Made by a program: the position numbers and the translations under genes. The notes beneath the pieces were generated by a model. It searched no databases. It was not told where the DNA came from and worked only from the letters and a program-made list of their open reading frames with translations. From contig JAQSXQ010000204.1 of assembly GCA_029256565.1 (NCBI GenBank), positions 1-5,145 on the forward strand: a DNA stretch of 5,145 bases, read 5' to 3'. The stretch comes from Mycobacterium sp. (GTDB lineage: Bacteria; Actinomycetota; Actinomycetes; Mycobacteriales; Mycobacteriaceae). Positions 1 to 4,789 of the stretch are shown piece by piece (position 1 is the first letter of the stretch; each line of letters opens with the position of its first letter).

Positions 1-208
1 GGCCGAACGGTCCGGCCGCGATCAGGACGCGCTCGAACTGTCGCTGGGCCACCTGGTCACCAAGGTGGACGCCGAACGGGCAGGGCGGCTGGCCGACCTC
101 GGCGCCGATCGGCTCGTGCTGGCGATGCCGCCGATGGCAGATCTCGAGGAAGCCAAGGACGTCGTGTCGGCGTGCGCGGAGCGGCTGGGGTTGACGCCGT
201 GGGCCTGA
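1..208 (+). CDS. LLM-class flavin-dependent oxidoreductase, C-terminal fragment (5' end outside window)
   Basis: The frame is open from base 2 and ends at TGA 206-208, giving the last 68 residues of a protein. The stretch LADLGADRLVLAMP near the end, followed by a helix (DLEEAKDVVSACAERLGL), resembles the C-terminal strand and helix of luciferase-like (LLM) TIM-barrel oxidoreductases, where a late 'GADRLVL'-type strand precedes the closing helix. In mycobacteria many members use coenzyme F420 to reduce or oxidise small organic substrates in the cytoplasm. The cofactor-binding part lies outside the window, so FMN versus F420 use cannot be judged. The next gene starts inside its last codons, which suggests translational coupling. 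The family call rests on this short tail only, and the substrate is unknown. Confidence 0.62.
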   Translation, partial: AERSGRDQDALELSLGHLVTKVDAERAGRLADLGADRLVLAMPPMADLEEAKDVVSACAERLGLTPWA

Positions 209-759
209 CCACCGCCGACCGCCTGGCACTGGCCGACCTGGTCCATCTGTACGCCGCTGCCGTCGACGACCGTCGCTTCGACGACGTCGCCGAATTGTTC
301 ACCGAGACAGCAGAACTGCACCTGCCGGATCCGCCGCGAGCGCTGGAGCCGGTCCGCGTCCATCACGGCAGGAGCGGGGTCCGCGCGACGCTGGCCGCAC
401 TCGCCGACGTGGAGCGCACCGAGCACGCCATCGTCGGCGAGGTGTACGCCGCGGGTCCCGGACCGGGTCATGCGCTGGGCCGCATCACGTGCGTGGCGCA
501 CCACTGGACCCGTCGCGACGGAATGGCGCACGACGTGGCATGGCACCTGCGCTATGACGACGAGTACGCCTGGACCGCGCTCGGCTGGCGCATCCACGGC
601 CGGGCGCTGACGATCAACGCCATCGAAAGCAGGCCGGTCAGTCGGGTGCGAGACGCTCGAGCAGCGAATCCAGCAGCGGCAACTGACCCTTCAAGAGCTT
701 CACCCGGGCCGCCTCGACGGGCAGCCACGCCACCCGGTCCACCTCCGGGTACTCCCTGA
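199..759 (+). CDS. SnoaL-like / NTF2-fold protein (SnoaL_4 type)
   Basis: The 186-residue product carries an NTF2-like domain over residues 4-147. The N-terminal helices (ADRLALADLVHLYAAAVDDR) are followed by FDDVAELFTETAEL, then strands with H55-H56, H76, H101-H102 and W103, and the closing strand GWRIHGRALTINAIE. Such domains form a cone-shaped pocket used by small cyclases, dehydratases and isomerases; many members have no known reaction. I chose GTG 199, which overlaps the upstream stop by 10 bases and has GGGG eight bases before it. GTG 172 in the same frame has no well-spaced ribosome site. Oddly, residues from about 150 to the end are a Pro/Ala/Arg-rich tail encoded wholly antisense to the Nudix gene. 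The domain itself is complete before it, so the tail may be a recent loss of an earlier stop. Coupling to the LLM gene hints at a shared substrate, which is inference. Confidence 0.75.
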   Translation: MGLTTADRLALADLVHLYAAAVDDRRFDDVAELFTETAELHLPDPPRALEPVRVHHGRSGVRATLAALADVERTEHAIVGEVYAAGPGPGHALGRITCVAHHWTRRDGMAHDVAWHLRYDDEYAWTALGWRIHGRALTINAIESRPVSRVRDARAANPAAATDPSRASPGPPRRAATPPGPPPGTP

Positions 760-1105
760 CGCGGCCCGACCCCTTCGGCCACTCCAGCTCGAACGTGTTG
801 CTGACGCTGTCGGTGACGTCGAGGTCACCCTGGACCGCGAACGCCGTGACCACCTTGCCGCCTGCCTGCTTGACCGGGGGCAGGTCGAGCCGCGGGCCGG
901 CCGGGGCGTCGAACCCGATCTCCTCGCGGAACTCCCGCCGCGCGGCCGACCACGGGTCCTCGTCGGTCGTGTACTCGCCCTTGGGAATCGACCAGGCGCC
1001 GTCGTCCTTGCGGGCCCAGAACGGGCCACCGGGATGGCCGAGCAGCACCTCGATCCCGTCGTCGGTGATGCGGTACAGCAGCAGTCCGGCGCTGAGCTTG
1101 GGCAC
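638..1105 (-). CDS. Nudix hydrolase
   Basis: This is a 155-residue cytoplasmic protein of normal single-domain Nudix length. Residues 43-65 fit the Nudix box GX5EX7REUXEEXGU exactly: G43, E49, R57-E58, E61-E62, G64 and F65. The box's Glu cluster binds the Mg2+ or Mn2+ that supports hydrolysis of a nucleoside diphosphate linked to another group. The preceding AGLLLYRI and GHPGGPFWARKDDGAWSIPKGE segments form the usual first sheet. The substrate cannot be named from sequence; house-cleaning of nucleotides or of Ap(n)A- or sugar-nucleotide-type compounds are possibilities. GTG 1105-1103 is preceded by TAGGCT and exactly six bases, so translation is probably leaderless. The gene is divergent from the DUF2993 gene and convergent with the SnoaL-like gene, whose end overlaps it by 122 bases. 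Confidence 0.9.
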   Translation of the reverse strand: MPKLSAGLLLYRITDDGIEVLLGHPGGPFWARKDDGAWSIPKGEYTTDEDPWSAARREFREEIGFDAPAGPRLDLPPVKQAGGKVVTAFAVQGDLDVTDSVSNTFELEWPKGSGRVREYPEVDRVAWLPVEAARVKLLKGQLPLLDSLLERLAPD

Positions 1106-1117
1106 GCGACGAGCCTA
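1106..1117 (-). promoter_or_regulatory. -10 box of a leaderless promoter for the Nudix gene
   Basis: On the minus strand TAGGCT (plus-strand positions 1117 down to 1112) matches TANNNT and is followed by exactly six bases and then the GTG start. This places the expected transcription start on the G of the start codon. No good -35 hexamer is visible at 16-18 bases upstream, which is common for mycobacterial SigA promoters. No Shine-Dalgarno sequence with good spacing is seen, in agreement with leaderless translation. Confidence 0.55.
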
Positions 1118-1157
1118 CGGAGGTCCGGCGGGGCGCCCTCGCTGCGGACCCCTGCGG

Positions 1158-1186
1158 TTGGCACTCATTCGGGGATGCACGATGCT
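1158..1186 (+). promoter_or_regulatory. SigA-like promoter of the DUF2993 gene
   Basis: TTGGCA at 1158-1163 (one mismatch to TTGACA) is followed by a 17-base spacer and GATGCT at 1181-1186, a -10 that keeps A at position 2 and T at position 6. Six bases later comes GTG 1193, so transcription would begin on or next to the start codon. This spacing is the reason for preferring GTG 1193 over ATG 1175, which would lie upstream of the transcript start. Confidence 0.55.
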
Positions 1187-1192
1187 GGACCG

Positions 1193-1969
1193 GTGACGCG
1201 TCCCTGGCCGCTCCGCCACTGGGATCCTCGTCGCTCACTCGACGTACTGGCCAATACCGGGGTGACGGCGGCGTATCTGAGCACGTTCATCACCATCCGC
1301 GGGCTGATCAGGGGCAGACGACTGACGGTGCGAACGGGCGGTGGCCGACTGGAACTCACCGTCGACGACCTGGTGTCCCGGCTCGATCTGCGCAGCGTGG
1401 GGTCAGGGCGACTCGACGACATCCGGCTCACGGCGCGCGACGTGCGGTGGAACGGCCACGCCCTGGATCGCGCGACTGCCGTGCTGCACGGCGTCCACGT
1501 CACGCCGACGGTGCCTCCCGTGCTCGTCGCCGCACCCGTCGACGTCACCGTGGACGTCCCCGCGGCGACGCTCGACCACCTGTTCCGGGCCGGCGCACCC
1601 AGGCTGGGCGGCAGCGTCGACGCCGACGGCATCGCCCGGCTGCACGTCGCACGCAGGGAGGGCGCGGGATCGCTCGAGGTGACGGCGCGGCTCGAGGGCT
1701 CCACGCTGTGGCTGGTGCCGCAGGCGGTGGTGCGCCGCCGCCGCTGGGCGCTGCCGAATCGCACGCCCGGCTATCGGGTCCAGCTGCCAGACCTGCCACA
1801 CGGTTTCCGCATCACCGAGGTGGACTTCGCTCCCGGTGTGGTTCGCATCAGCGGCACGCTGGACGAATGGCGGGCCGACGTGCCGCGCACCCGCCTCGAG
1901 GACGTCGTCGCGCAGCTGAGTTCCGTGGGTGGGCCGTTGCAGGTGATCTGGCCCGGCAGGGACCGTTGA
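1193..1969 (+). CDS. DUF2993 / LmeA-family protein
   Basis: The 258-residue product has the pattern of the DUF2993 (LmeA-type) family. There is a basic N-terminal segment, then alternating beta strands across residues 44-240, including LDDIRLTARDVRWNGHAL, a middle segment VDVTVDVPAATLDHLF with the usual helix, and a late LPDLPHGFRITEVDF motif before VVRISGTL. LmeA in mycobacteria is a cell-envelope phospholipid-binding protein that affects lipomannan/mannan synthesis, but it has an N-terminal export signal. Here I see no clear signal peptide or membrane segment, only a weakly hydrophobic stretch near residues 18-35, so a cytoplasmic or peripheral location is more likely. The start is GTG 1193, chosen from the promoter spacing; ATG 1175 would add six residues. 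The SGNH hydrolase gene follows 24 bases later. The exact role is unknown and this should not be called LmeA itself. Confidence 0.78.
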   Translation: MTRPWPLRHWDPRRSLDVLANTGVTAAYLSTFITIRGLIRGRRLTVRTGGGRLELTVDDLVSRLDLRSVGSGRLDDIRLTARDVRWNGHALDRATAVLHGVHVTPTVPPVLVAAPVDVTVDVPAATLDHLFRAGAPRLGGSVDADGIARLHVARREGAGSLEVTARLEGSTLWLVPQAVVRRRRWALPNRTPGYRVQLPDLPHGFRITEVDFAPGVVRISGTLDEWRADVPRTRLEDVVAQLSSVGGPLQVIWPGRDR

Positions 1970-1980
1970 GGTTCCTTCGC

Positions 1981-1986
1981 TAGAGT
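1981..1986 (+). promoter_or_regulatory. -10 box upstream of the SGNH hydrolase gene
   Basis: TAGAGT fits TANNNT and lies seven bases before GTG 1994. No Shine-Dalgarno sequence is present between it and the start codon, so a leaderless or nearly leaderless transcript is likely. A -35 at proper spacing is not evident. The gene may also be read through from the DUF2993 gene just upstream. Confidence 0.45.
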
Positions 1987-1993
1987 TTCGGCC

Positions 1994-2806
1994 GTGCCGA
2001 AGCGCCCCCCACCCCACGGATTTCAGCGCTACGTCGCCCTCGGCGACAGTCAGACCGAGGGTTTGTGGGACGGCACCGACGCCACCGGCGTTGCCGGTTT
2101 CGCCGACCGTCTCGCAGCGCACCTCGACGCGTTGCATCCCGGTCTGCGGTACGCCAACCTGGCGGTGCGCGGCAGGCGGATCAGGGACGTGCTCGACGAG
2201 CAGCTGCCCGCGGCGCTGGCCATGTCGCCGGACCTGATCACCACGTGCATCGGGATGAACGACGTGACACGCCCGGGCCGCACGTTCGACCGTGCGCTGG
2301 CCGACCTCGACCTCCTGCACGACCGGCTCGCGGAGTCCGGCGCGACGGTGGTCACCACGACGTTTCCCGACCTCGCCCGCATCCTGCCCGTCGGCCGGCT
2401 GATCGCGGGCCGCGTCGTGGAGATCAACGGCGTCATCCGCGCGGCGGCGGCCCGGCACGACTTCCGGCTGGTGGATCTGTACGGTGCGCCGTCGATGAGT
2501 GACCCGCAGACGTGGAGTGACGACCGCGTGCACGGCTCACCCGCGGGGCACGCCCTGTTCGAGGCCGCAGCGGCCGAGGCCCTGAATCTGCCTGGCAGCA
2601 GCGATGATTGGGCCACGCTGCGCCCGGACGTCGTCATGCCCGGACTCAAGTCGCGGATGTACTCGCAGGCGCTGTGGGCCCAGAATCTGCTGATGCCGTG
2701 GGTGTGGCGGAACCTGCGTGGGCTCTCGAGTGCGAACGGCCGTGGGCCGAAGCGGCCCGAACTCGGCTACGTCGGCGGCGTAGCCGAACGCTCAGAAGCC
2801 GAGTAG
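1994..2806 (+). CDS. SGNH/GDSL-family hydrolase
   Basis: This 270-residue protein has all SGNH blocks in order. Block I is ALGDSQTEG with nucleophile S19, block II has G60 in NLAVRGRRI, block III is GMND with N89, and block V is DRVHGSPAGH with D177 and H180. Enzymes of this fold hydrolyse esters of lipids, acyl chains or acetylated sugars through a Ser-His-Asp centre with a Gly/Asn oxyanion hole. There is no signal peptide, so the enzyme should be cytoplasmic, unlike secreted mycobacterial GDSL lipases. Residues 206-270 form a C-terminal extension rich in Trp and Arg ending in GRGPKRPEL; similar tails occur in actinobacterial members of this family. The last 15 bases overlap the end of the convergent DUF732 gene, and a perfect hairpin lies within the final codons. 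The substrate is unknown. Confidence 0.88.
   Translation: MPKRPPPHGFQRYVALGDSQTEGLWDGTDATGVAGFADRLAAHLDALHPGLRYANLAVRGRRIRDVLDEQLPAALAMSPDLITTCIGMNDVTRPGRTFDRALADLDLLHDRLAESGATVVTTTFPDLARILPVGRLIAGRVVEINGVIRAAAARHDFRLVDLYGAPSMSDPQTWSDDRVHGSPAGHALFEAAAAEALNLPGSSDDWATLRPDVVMPGLKSRMYSQALWAQNLLMPWVWRNLRGLSSANGRGPKRPELGYVGGVAERSEAE
2763..2787. terminator. Perfect 9-bp hairpin between convergent gene ends
   Basis: TCGGCTACG (2763-2771) and its exact complement CGTAGCCGA (2779-2787) flank a seven-base loop. The hairpin starts five bases after the stop of the minus-strand DUF732 gene and lies 17 bases before the stop of the plus-strand SGNH gene. It could end transcription in both directions, though neither strand has a T-run after it. 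U-less hairpins are frequent in actinobacteria. Confidence 0.5.
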
Positions 2807-3169
2807 CCCGAAGGGAATCGGGTTCTCTCCGTTGCCGATCGACGCGATGGCGCCGGGGCAGAACATCGAGATGGCCAGGCCGGTGAACATGGTTGCGGGT
2901 CCCAGGGACATGCCCGCGCCGTCGGCGACCTTCGCAGCGGCGTCGGCAGCGGTCTGGCCGGGCTCCGAGAGCATCGGGCAGACCGACTGTCCCATGGCCA
3001 CCGCGTCGGCCGGGTTGGTCGCCGTCATGGCCACGCCCGCGTTGTCGAGTGCGTTGAGGAAGGCGTCGTCGACCGGGTCCGCGTGAGCGGGTGCGGCGGC
3101 CAGCACGGTCGTGGTGGCGATGCCTGCGACGAGGGCGGCCACGCGAGCAGCCTGGAATCTACGATGCAC
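2792..3169 (-). CDS. Secreted DUF732-domain protein
   Basis: The 125-residue precursor begins MHRRFQAAR, continues with a hydrophobic helix (VAALVAGIATTTVLAAAPAHA) and has a signal peptidase I-type site after A30 (AHA before DP). The mature part of 95 residues starts DPVDDAFLNAL and has NPADAVAMGQSVC and SMFC segments characteristic of DUF732, a family of small exported mycobacterial proteins of unknown function. C64 and C104 are the only cysteines and probably form a disulfide outside the membrane. I chose GTG 3169 because TACGCT lies exactly six bases upstream. A longer in-frame start at 3205 would add twelve Pro/Gly-rich residues ahead of the signal peptide and would lie upstream of the predicted transcript start. 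It is the last of three same-strand genes and is convergent with the SGNH hydrolase. Confidence 0.85.
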   Translation of the reverse strand: MHRRFQAARVAALVAGIATTTVLAAAPAHADPVDDAFLNALDNAGVAMTATNPADAVAMGQSVCPMLSEPGQTAADAAAKVADGAGMSLGPATMFTGLAISMFCPGAIASIGNGENPIPFGLLGF

Positions 3170-3175
3170 GCCCGA

Positions 3176-3205
3176 AGCGTACGGCCCGCCGGGTGGCGGG
3201 CCCAA
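3176..3205 (-). promoter_or_regulatory. Predicted leaderless promoter of the DUF732 gene
   Basis: On the minus strand TTGGGC (3205 down to 3200) is followed by an 18-base spacer and TACGCT (3181 down to 3176), a TANNNT match. Six bases then separate it from GTG 3169, so the transcript should begin at the start codon. The spacer consists almost wholly of the 8-bp hairpin at 3183-3202. Confidence 0.5.
3183..3202 (-). terminator. 8-bp GC hairpin after the 187-residue gene
   Basis: GGCCCGCC (3183-3190) and GGCGGGCC (3195-3202) are exact complements around a four-base loop. On the minus strand the hairpin begins four bases after the stop of the 3207-3770 gene, the usual place for a terminator, but no T-run follows. 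It also fills the spacer of the next gene's predicted promoter, so it may separate the two transcription units. Confidence 0.42.
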
Positions 3206-3206
3206 C

Positions 3207-3770
3207 TCAGACGCCGGTCCAGGTCTCGTCGAGTTGCTGGGCCACGTCGATGACCTTGGCCTTCACCGATTCCGGGCTGTCGATCTCCCCGGCCACGTGG
3301 GCGGCGATGAATCGCTTGATCTCGGCGTCGACGCCGCCGACGATCCGGACCACCTCGGCCCGCAACGTCTTCGACGTCACGTGGATGGCGATGTCGGCTG
3401 CCCGGGGCTTGTGCACGTCGAGGATCAGCAGCAGCGGTTCGGCGGCCATCGCCTCGGCCCGCAGCGAGATCTCGCCGAACACGACGAAGCGCGGCTTGTC
3501 GATGCGCAGGTCCACGACCATGTCGATCTCGAGCGGGATTCGGATCGAGAAGGTGATCGAGTCCCCCACGTGACGGGTGACCTGCGGGGTCTGCACGTTG
3601 ACCTTGGCCGTGACCTTGGCGAGCTTGCCGGGCCCCTGGGCGATCGGGCCGATGGTGAACTCGTCGCCGGCGATCGACGCGATGGCGTCGCCGACGCGCT
3701 CCTCGGACACGGCAACCTCGAAGAACCGGCGGCCGAATTCCTCGTATGTCAGATACTGGTGGTCAGGCAT
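3207..3770 (-). CDS. Conserved-looking mycobacterial protein of unknown function
   Basis: This is a 187-residue protein without signal peptide, membrane segment or cysteine. It begins with an acidic/aromatic helix (YLTYEEFGRRFFEVA), then a Gly/Ala segment, then a long run of alternating strands (about 50-132) with many hydrophobic/charged alternations such as ITFSIRIPLEIDMVVDLRI and LLLILDV. It closes with two helices (about 145-163 and 166-182). Codon use and composition look like a genuine conserved gene. I do not recognise a named domain or catalytic motif; the alternating strands and closing helices could suit a lipid-binding beta fold, but that is speculation. ATG 3770 is preceded by AGGA with only two bases between. 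It lies 54 bases after the KSI-like gene's stop and upstream of the DUF732 gene on the same strand. Confidence 0.82.
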   Translation of the reverse strand: MPDHQYLTYEEFGRRFFEVAVSEERVGDAIASIAGDEFTIGPIAQGPGKLAKVTAKVNVQTPQVTRHVGDSITFSIRIPLEIDMVVDLRIDKPRFVVFGEISLRAEAMAAEPLLLILDVHKPRAADIAIHVTSKTLRAEVVRIVGGVDAEIKRFIAAHVAGEIDSPESVKAKVIDVAQQLDETWTGV

Positions 3771-3779
3771 GGTCCTGCT

Positions 3780-3807
3780 ACGTTCTCACGTCCGCAGGCG
3801 CAGTCAA
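3780..3807 (-). promoter_or_regulatory. Possible SigA-like promoter of the 187-residue gene
   Basis: On the minus strand TTGACT (3807 down to 3802) is followed by 16 bases and GAACGT (3785 down to 3780), which keeps A2 and T6 of the -10 consensus. Transcription would begin about three bases before ATG 3770. The -35 match is good and the -10 is weak, so this remains a candidate. Confidence 0.38.
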
Positions 3808-3824
3808 CCCGACCCGCCCGAATC

Positions 3825-4673
3825 TCATCGGTCCTCGATGAACAGCCGTACGGCCCCGACCGCGCCGGATCCCGAACCCACGTCGGTGAACAGCACGCCC
3901 CGCTGCCCGTCGACCTCGACGCCTGCGGTGACGGTGCTGCCCGCGGTGATGGCCTTCTGCCACCGTCCGCCGCGAAGCCGGGCCGCCAGATCCGACGCGC
4001 TGATCCGGTCTCCGTCGCCGACCGTGACGGGCACGTCGCCGGACAGCCGTCGCCGGACCGCGACCTCGTTGCCCGCGCACGCGTCGTCGAGCAGGTCGGT
4101 GACCTGGCGGCGCCGCCCGGCGCCCGCGCGCCGGAACCCCGAGGCGAATCCCACCGCGCCGGCGGGCCCCTGGTTGCGCAGCAGTCCCCGCCCGAGGCCC
4201 AGACCCGGGCGCACCGAAGCGATGCCGCCGCGGGCGAACTCGAGGACCATCGACGGCAGTTCCCAGTGCGCCCGCAGTCGGGTGATCGCGTAGCCGTGCG
4301 GAACGGGCGTCAGGTCGTAGCGCAGGTAGGCGGGAATGGCCATGGTCAGCGCGGCGCCCATCGTGACGTGCAGCGTCAGGTCGCGCACCACGGTGCAGCC
4401 GTGCACGACGTCGACGCCAGGGCCGAACGCGATGTCGCGCGGGCCGATGAACGTGTCGTAGAACCGCCCGATCCGGTCGTGGCCGCGGTGCGGCGCCGAC
4501 CCGACGGGGTCTTCGATCTGGCCGTCGTCCGCGAAGAGCCCCACCCATGCCGAACGGTCGTGGGCCGCCGCGGCCTCCGGCGAGCGGTCGACGGCGGCCA
4601 GCAGGTCGCCGCGCGCGGGGGCGGGGTGTCCAGCAGCGGGGTCAGCTGAGGCAGGGGGTTCCGACACCGACAC
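3825..4673 (-). CDS. Ketosteroid isomerase-like protein with two NTF2-type regions
   Basis: The 282-residue product has a first NTF2-like domain at about residues 24-146. Its segment GLFADDGQIEDPVGSAPHRG (45-64) closely parallels bacterial delta5-3-ketosteroid isomerase, in which the Asp of EDPVG is the proton-shuttling base; here that is D55. RIGRFYDTF follows as in KSI. The KSI oxyanion-hole Tyr and Asp appear absent: S31 and A115 lie at the corresponding places by my alignment. After a Gly-rich linker (147-187) comes a second alpha-beta region (188-282) that looks like a diverged, shortened NTF2 half. A role in steroid or other lipid conversion is possible but the reaction is uncertain. 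The start is uncertain: GTG 4673 gives a short N-terminal tail before the domain, GTG 4667 is equally plausible, and GTG 4736 or 4730 would add about 20 polar residues. It leads the minus-strand gene run and is divergent from the gene at 4790. Confidence 0.8.
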   Translation of the reverse strand: MSVSEPPASADPAAGHPAPARGDLLAAVDRSPEAAAAHDRSAWVGLFADDGQIEDPVGSAPHRGHDRIGRFYDTFIGPRDIAFGPGVDVVHGCTVVRDLTLHVTMGAALTMAIPAYLRYDLTPVPHGYAITRLRAHWELPSMVLEFARGGIASVRPGLGLGRGLLRNQGPAGAVGFASGFRRAGAGRRRQVTDLLDDACAGNEVAVRRRLSGDVPVTVGDGDRISASDLAARLRGGRWQKAITAGSTVTAGVEVDGQRGVLFTDVGSGSGAVGAVRLFIEDR

Positions 4674-4737
4674 ATCGTCGCTCAGGCACGTGGGGTCCGA
4701 CGGCCGATCGTGGCGAACCGTCCGATTCACGCGCACA

Positions 4738-4759
4738 CTGGTGGGGTCGCCCGCACCAG
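4738..4759. repeat. Inverted repeat in the divergent intergenic region
   Basis: CTGGTG (4738-4743) and CACCAG (4754-4759) are exact complements, and GGG (4744-4746) can pair with CCC (4750-4752) if G4753 is bulged. The element sits between the divergent starts at 4673 and 4790. GGGGTCG occurs in it at 4743-4749 and again at 4762-4768. It could be an operator or a leader hairpin; the GC-rich setting makes chance a real alternative. Confidence 0.3.
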
Positions 4760-4776
4760 CCGGGGTCGACCAGTAC

Positions 4777-4783
4777 GAGGAGG
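4777..4783 (+). promoter_or_regulatory. Strong ribosome binding site
   Basis: GAGGAGG lies six bases before ATG 4790, the best Shine-Dalgarno sequence in the window. It favours ATG 4790 over the in-frame ATG 4784, which directly abuts it. It also marks this gene as having a leadered transcript, unlike several neighbours. Confidence 0.7.
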
Positions 4784-4789
4784 ATGGCG

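Noticed and set aside
172..198. Earlier GTG start for the SnoaL-like gene
   Set aside because: The nearest purine-rich stretch (GAGGAAG at 147-153) is 18 bases away, and the extra nine residues precede the family domain without adding to it.
1034..1192. Longer N-terminus of the DUF2993 protein beginning inside the Nudix gene
   Set aside because: The added residues are antisense to the Nudix N-terminus, and the predicted promoter puts the transcript start at 1193.
1403..2533. Minus-strand open frame of 376 codons opposite the DUF2993 and SGNH genes
   Set aside because: The product is His/Arg/Gln/Val-rich without motifs and covers two genes with clear family features on the other strand.
3170..3205. 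Twelve-residue N-terminal extension of the DUF732 protein
   Set aside because: It would place Pro/Gly-rich residues ahead of a well-formed signal peptide and includes the predicted -10 box and hairpin.
3111..4649. Very long plus-strand open frame (512 codons) across the DUF732, 187-residue and KSI-like genes
   Set aside because: It is antisense to three well-supported minus-strand genes, its product is a Gly/Asp/His/Arg-rich mixture without domains, and such frames are common opposite GC-rich genes with G/C third positions.
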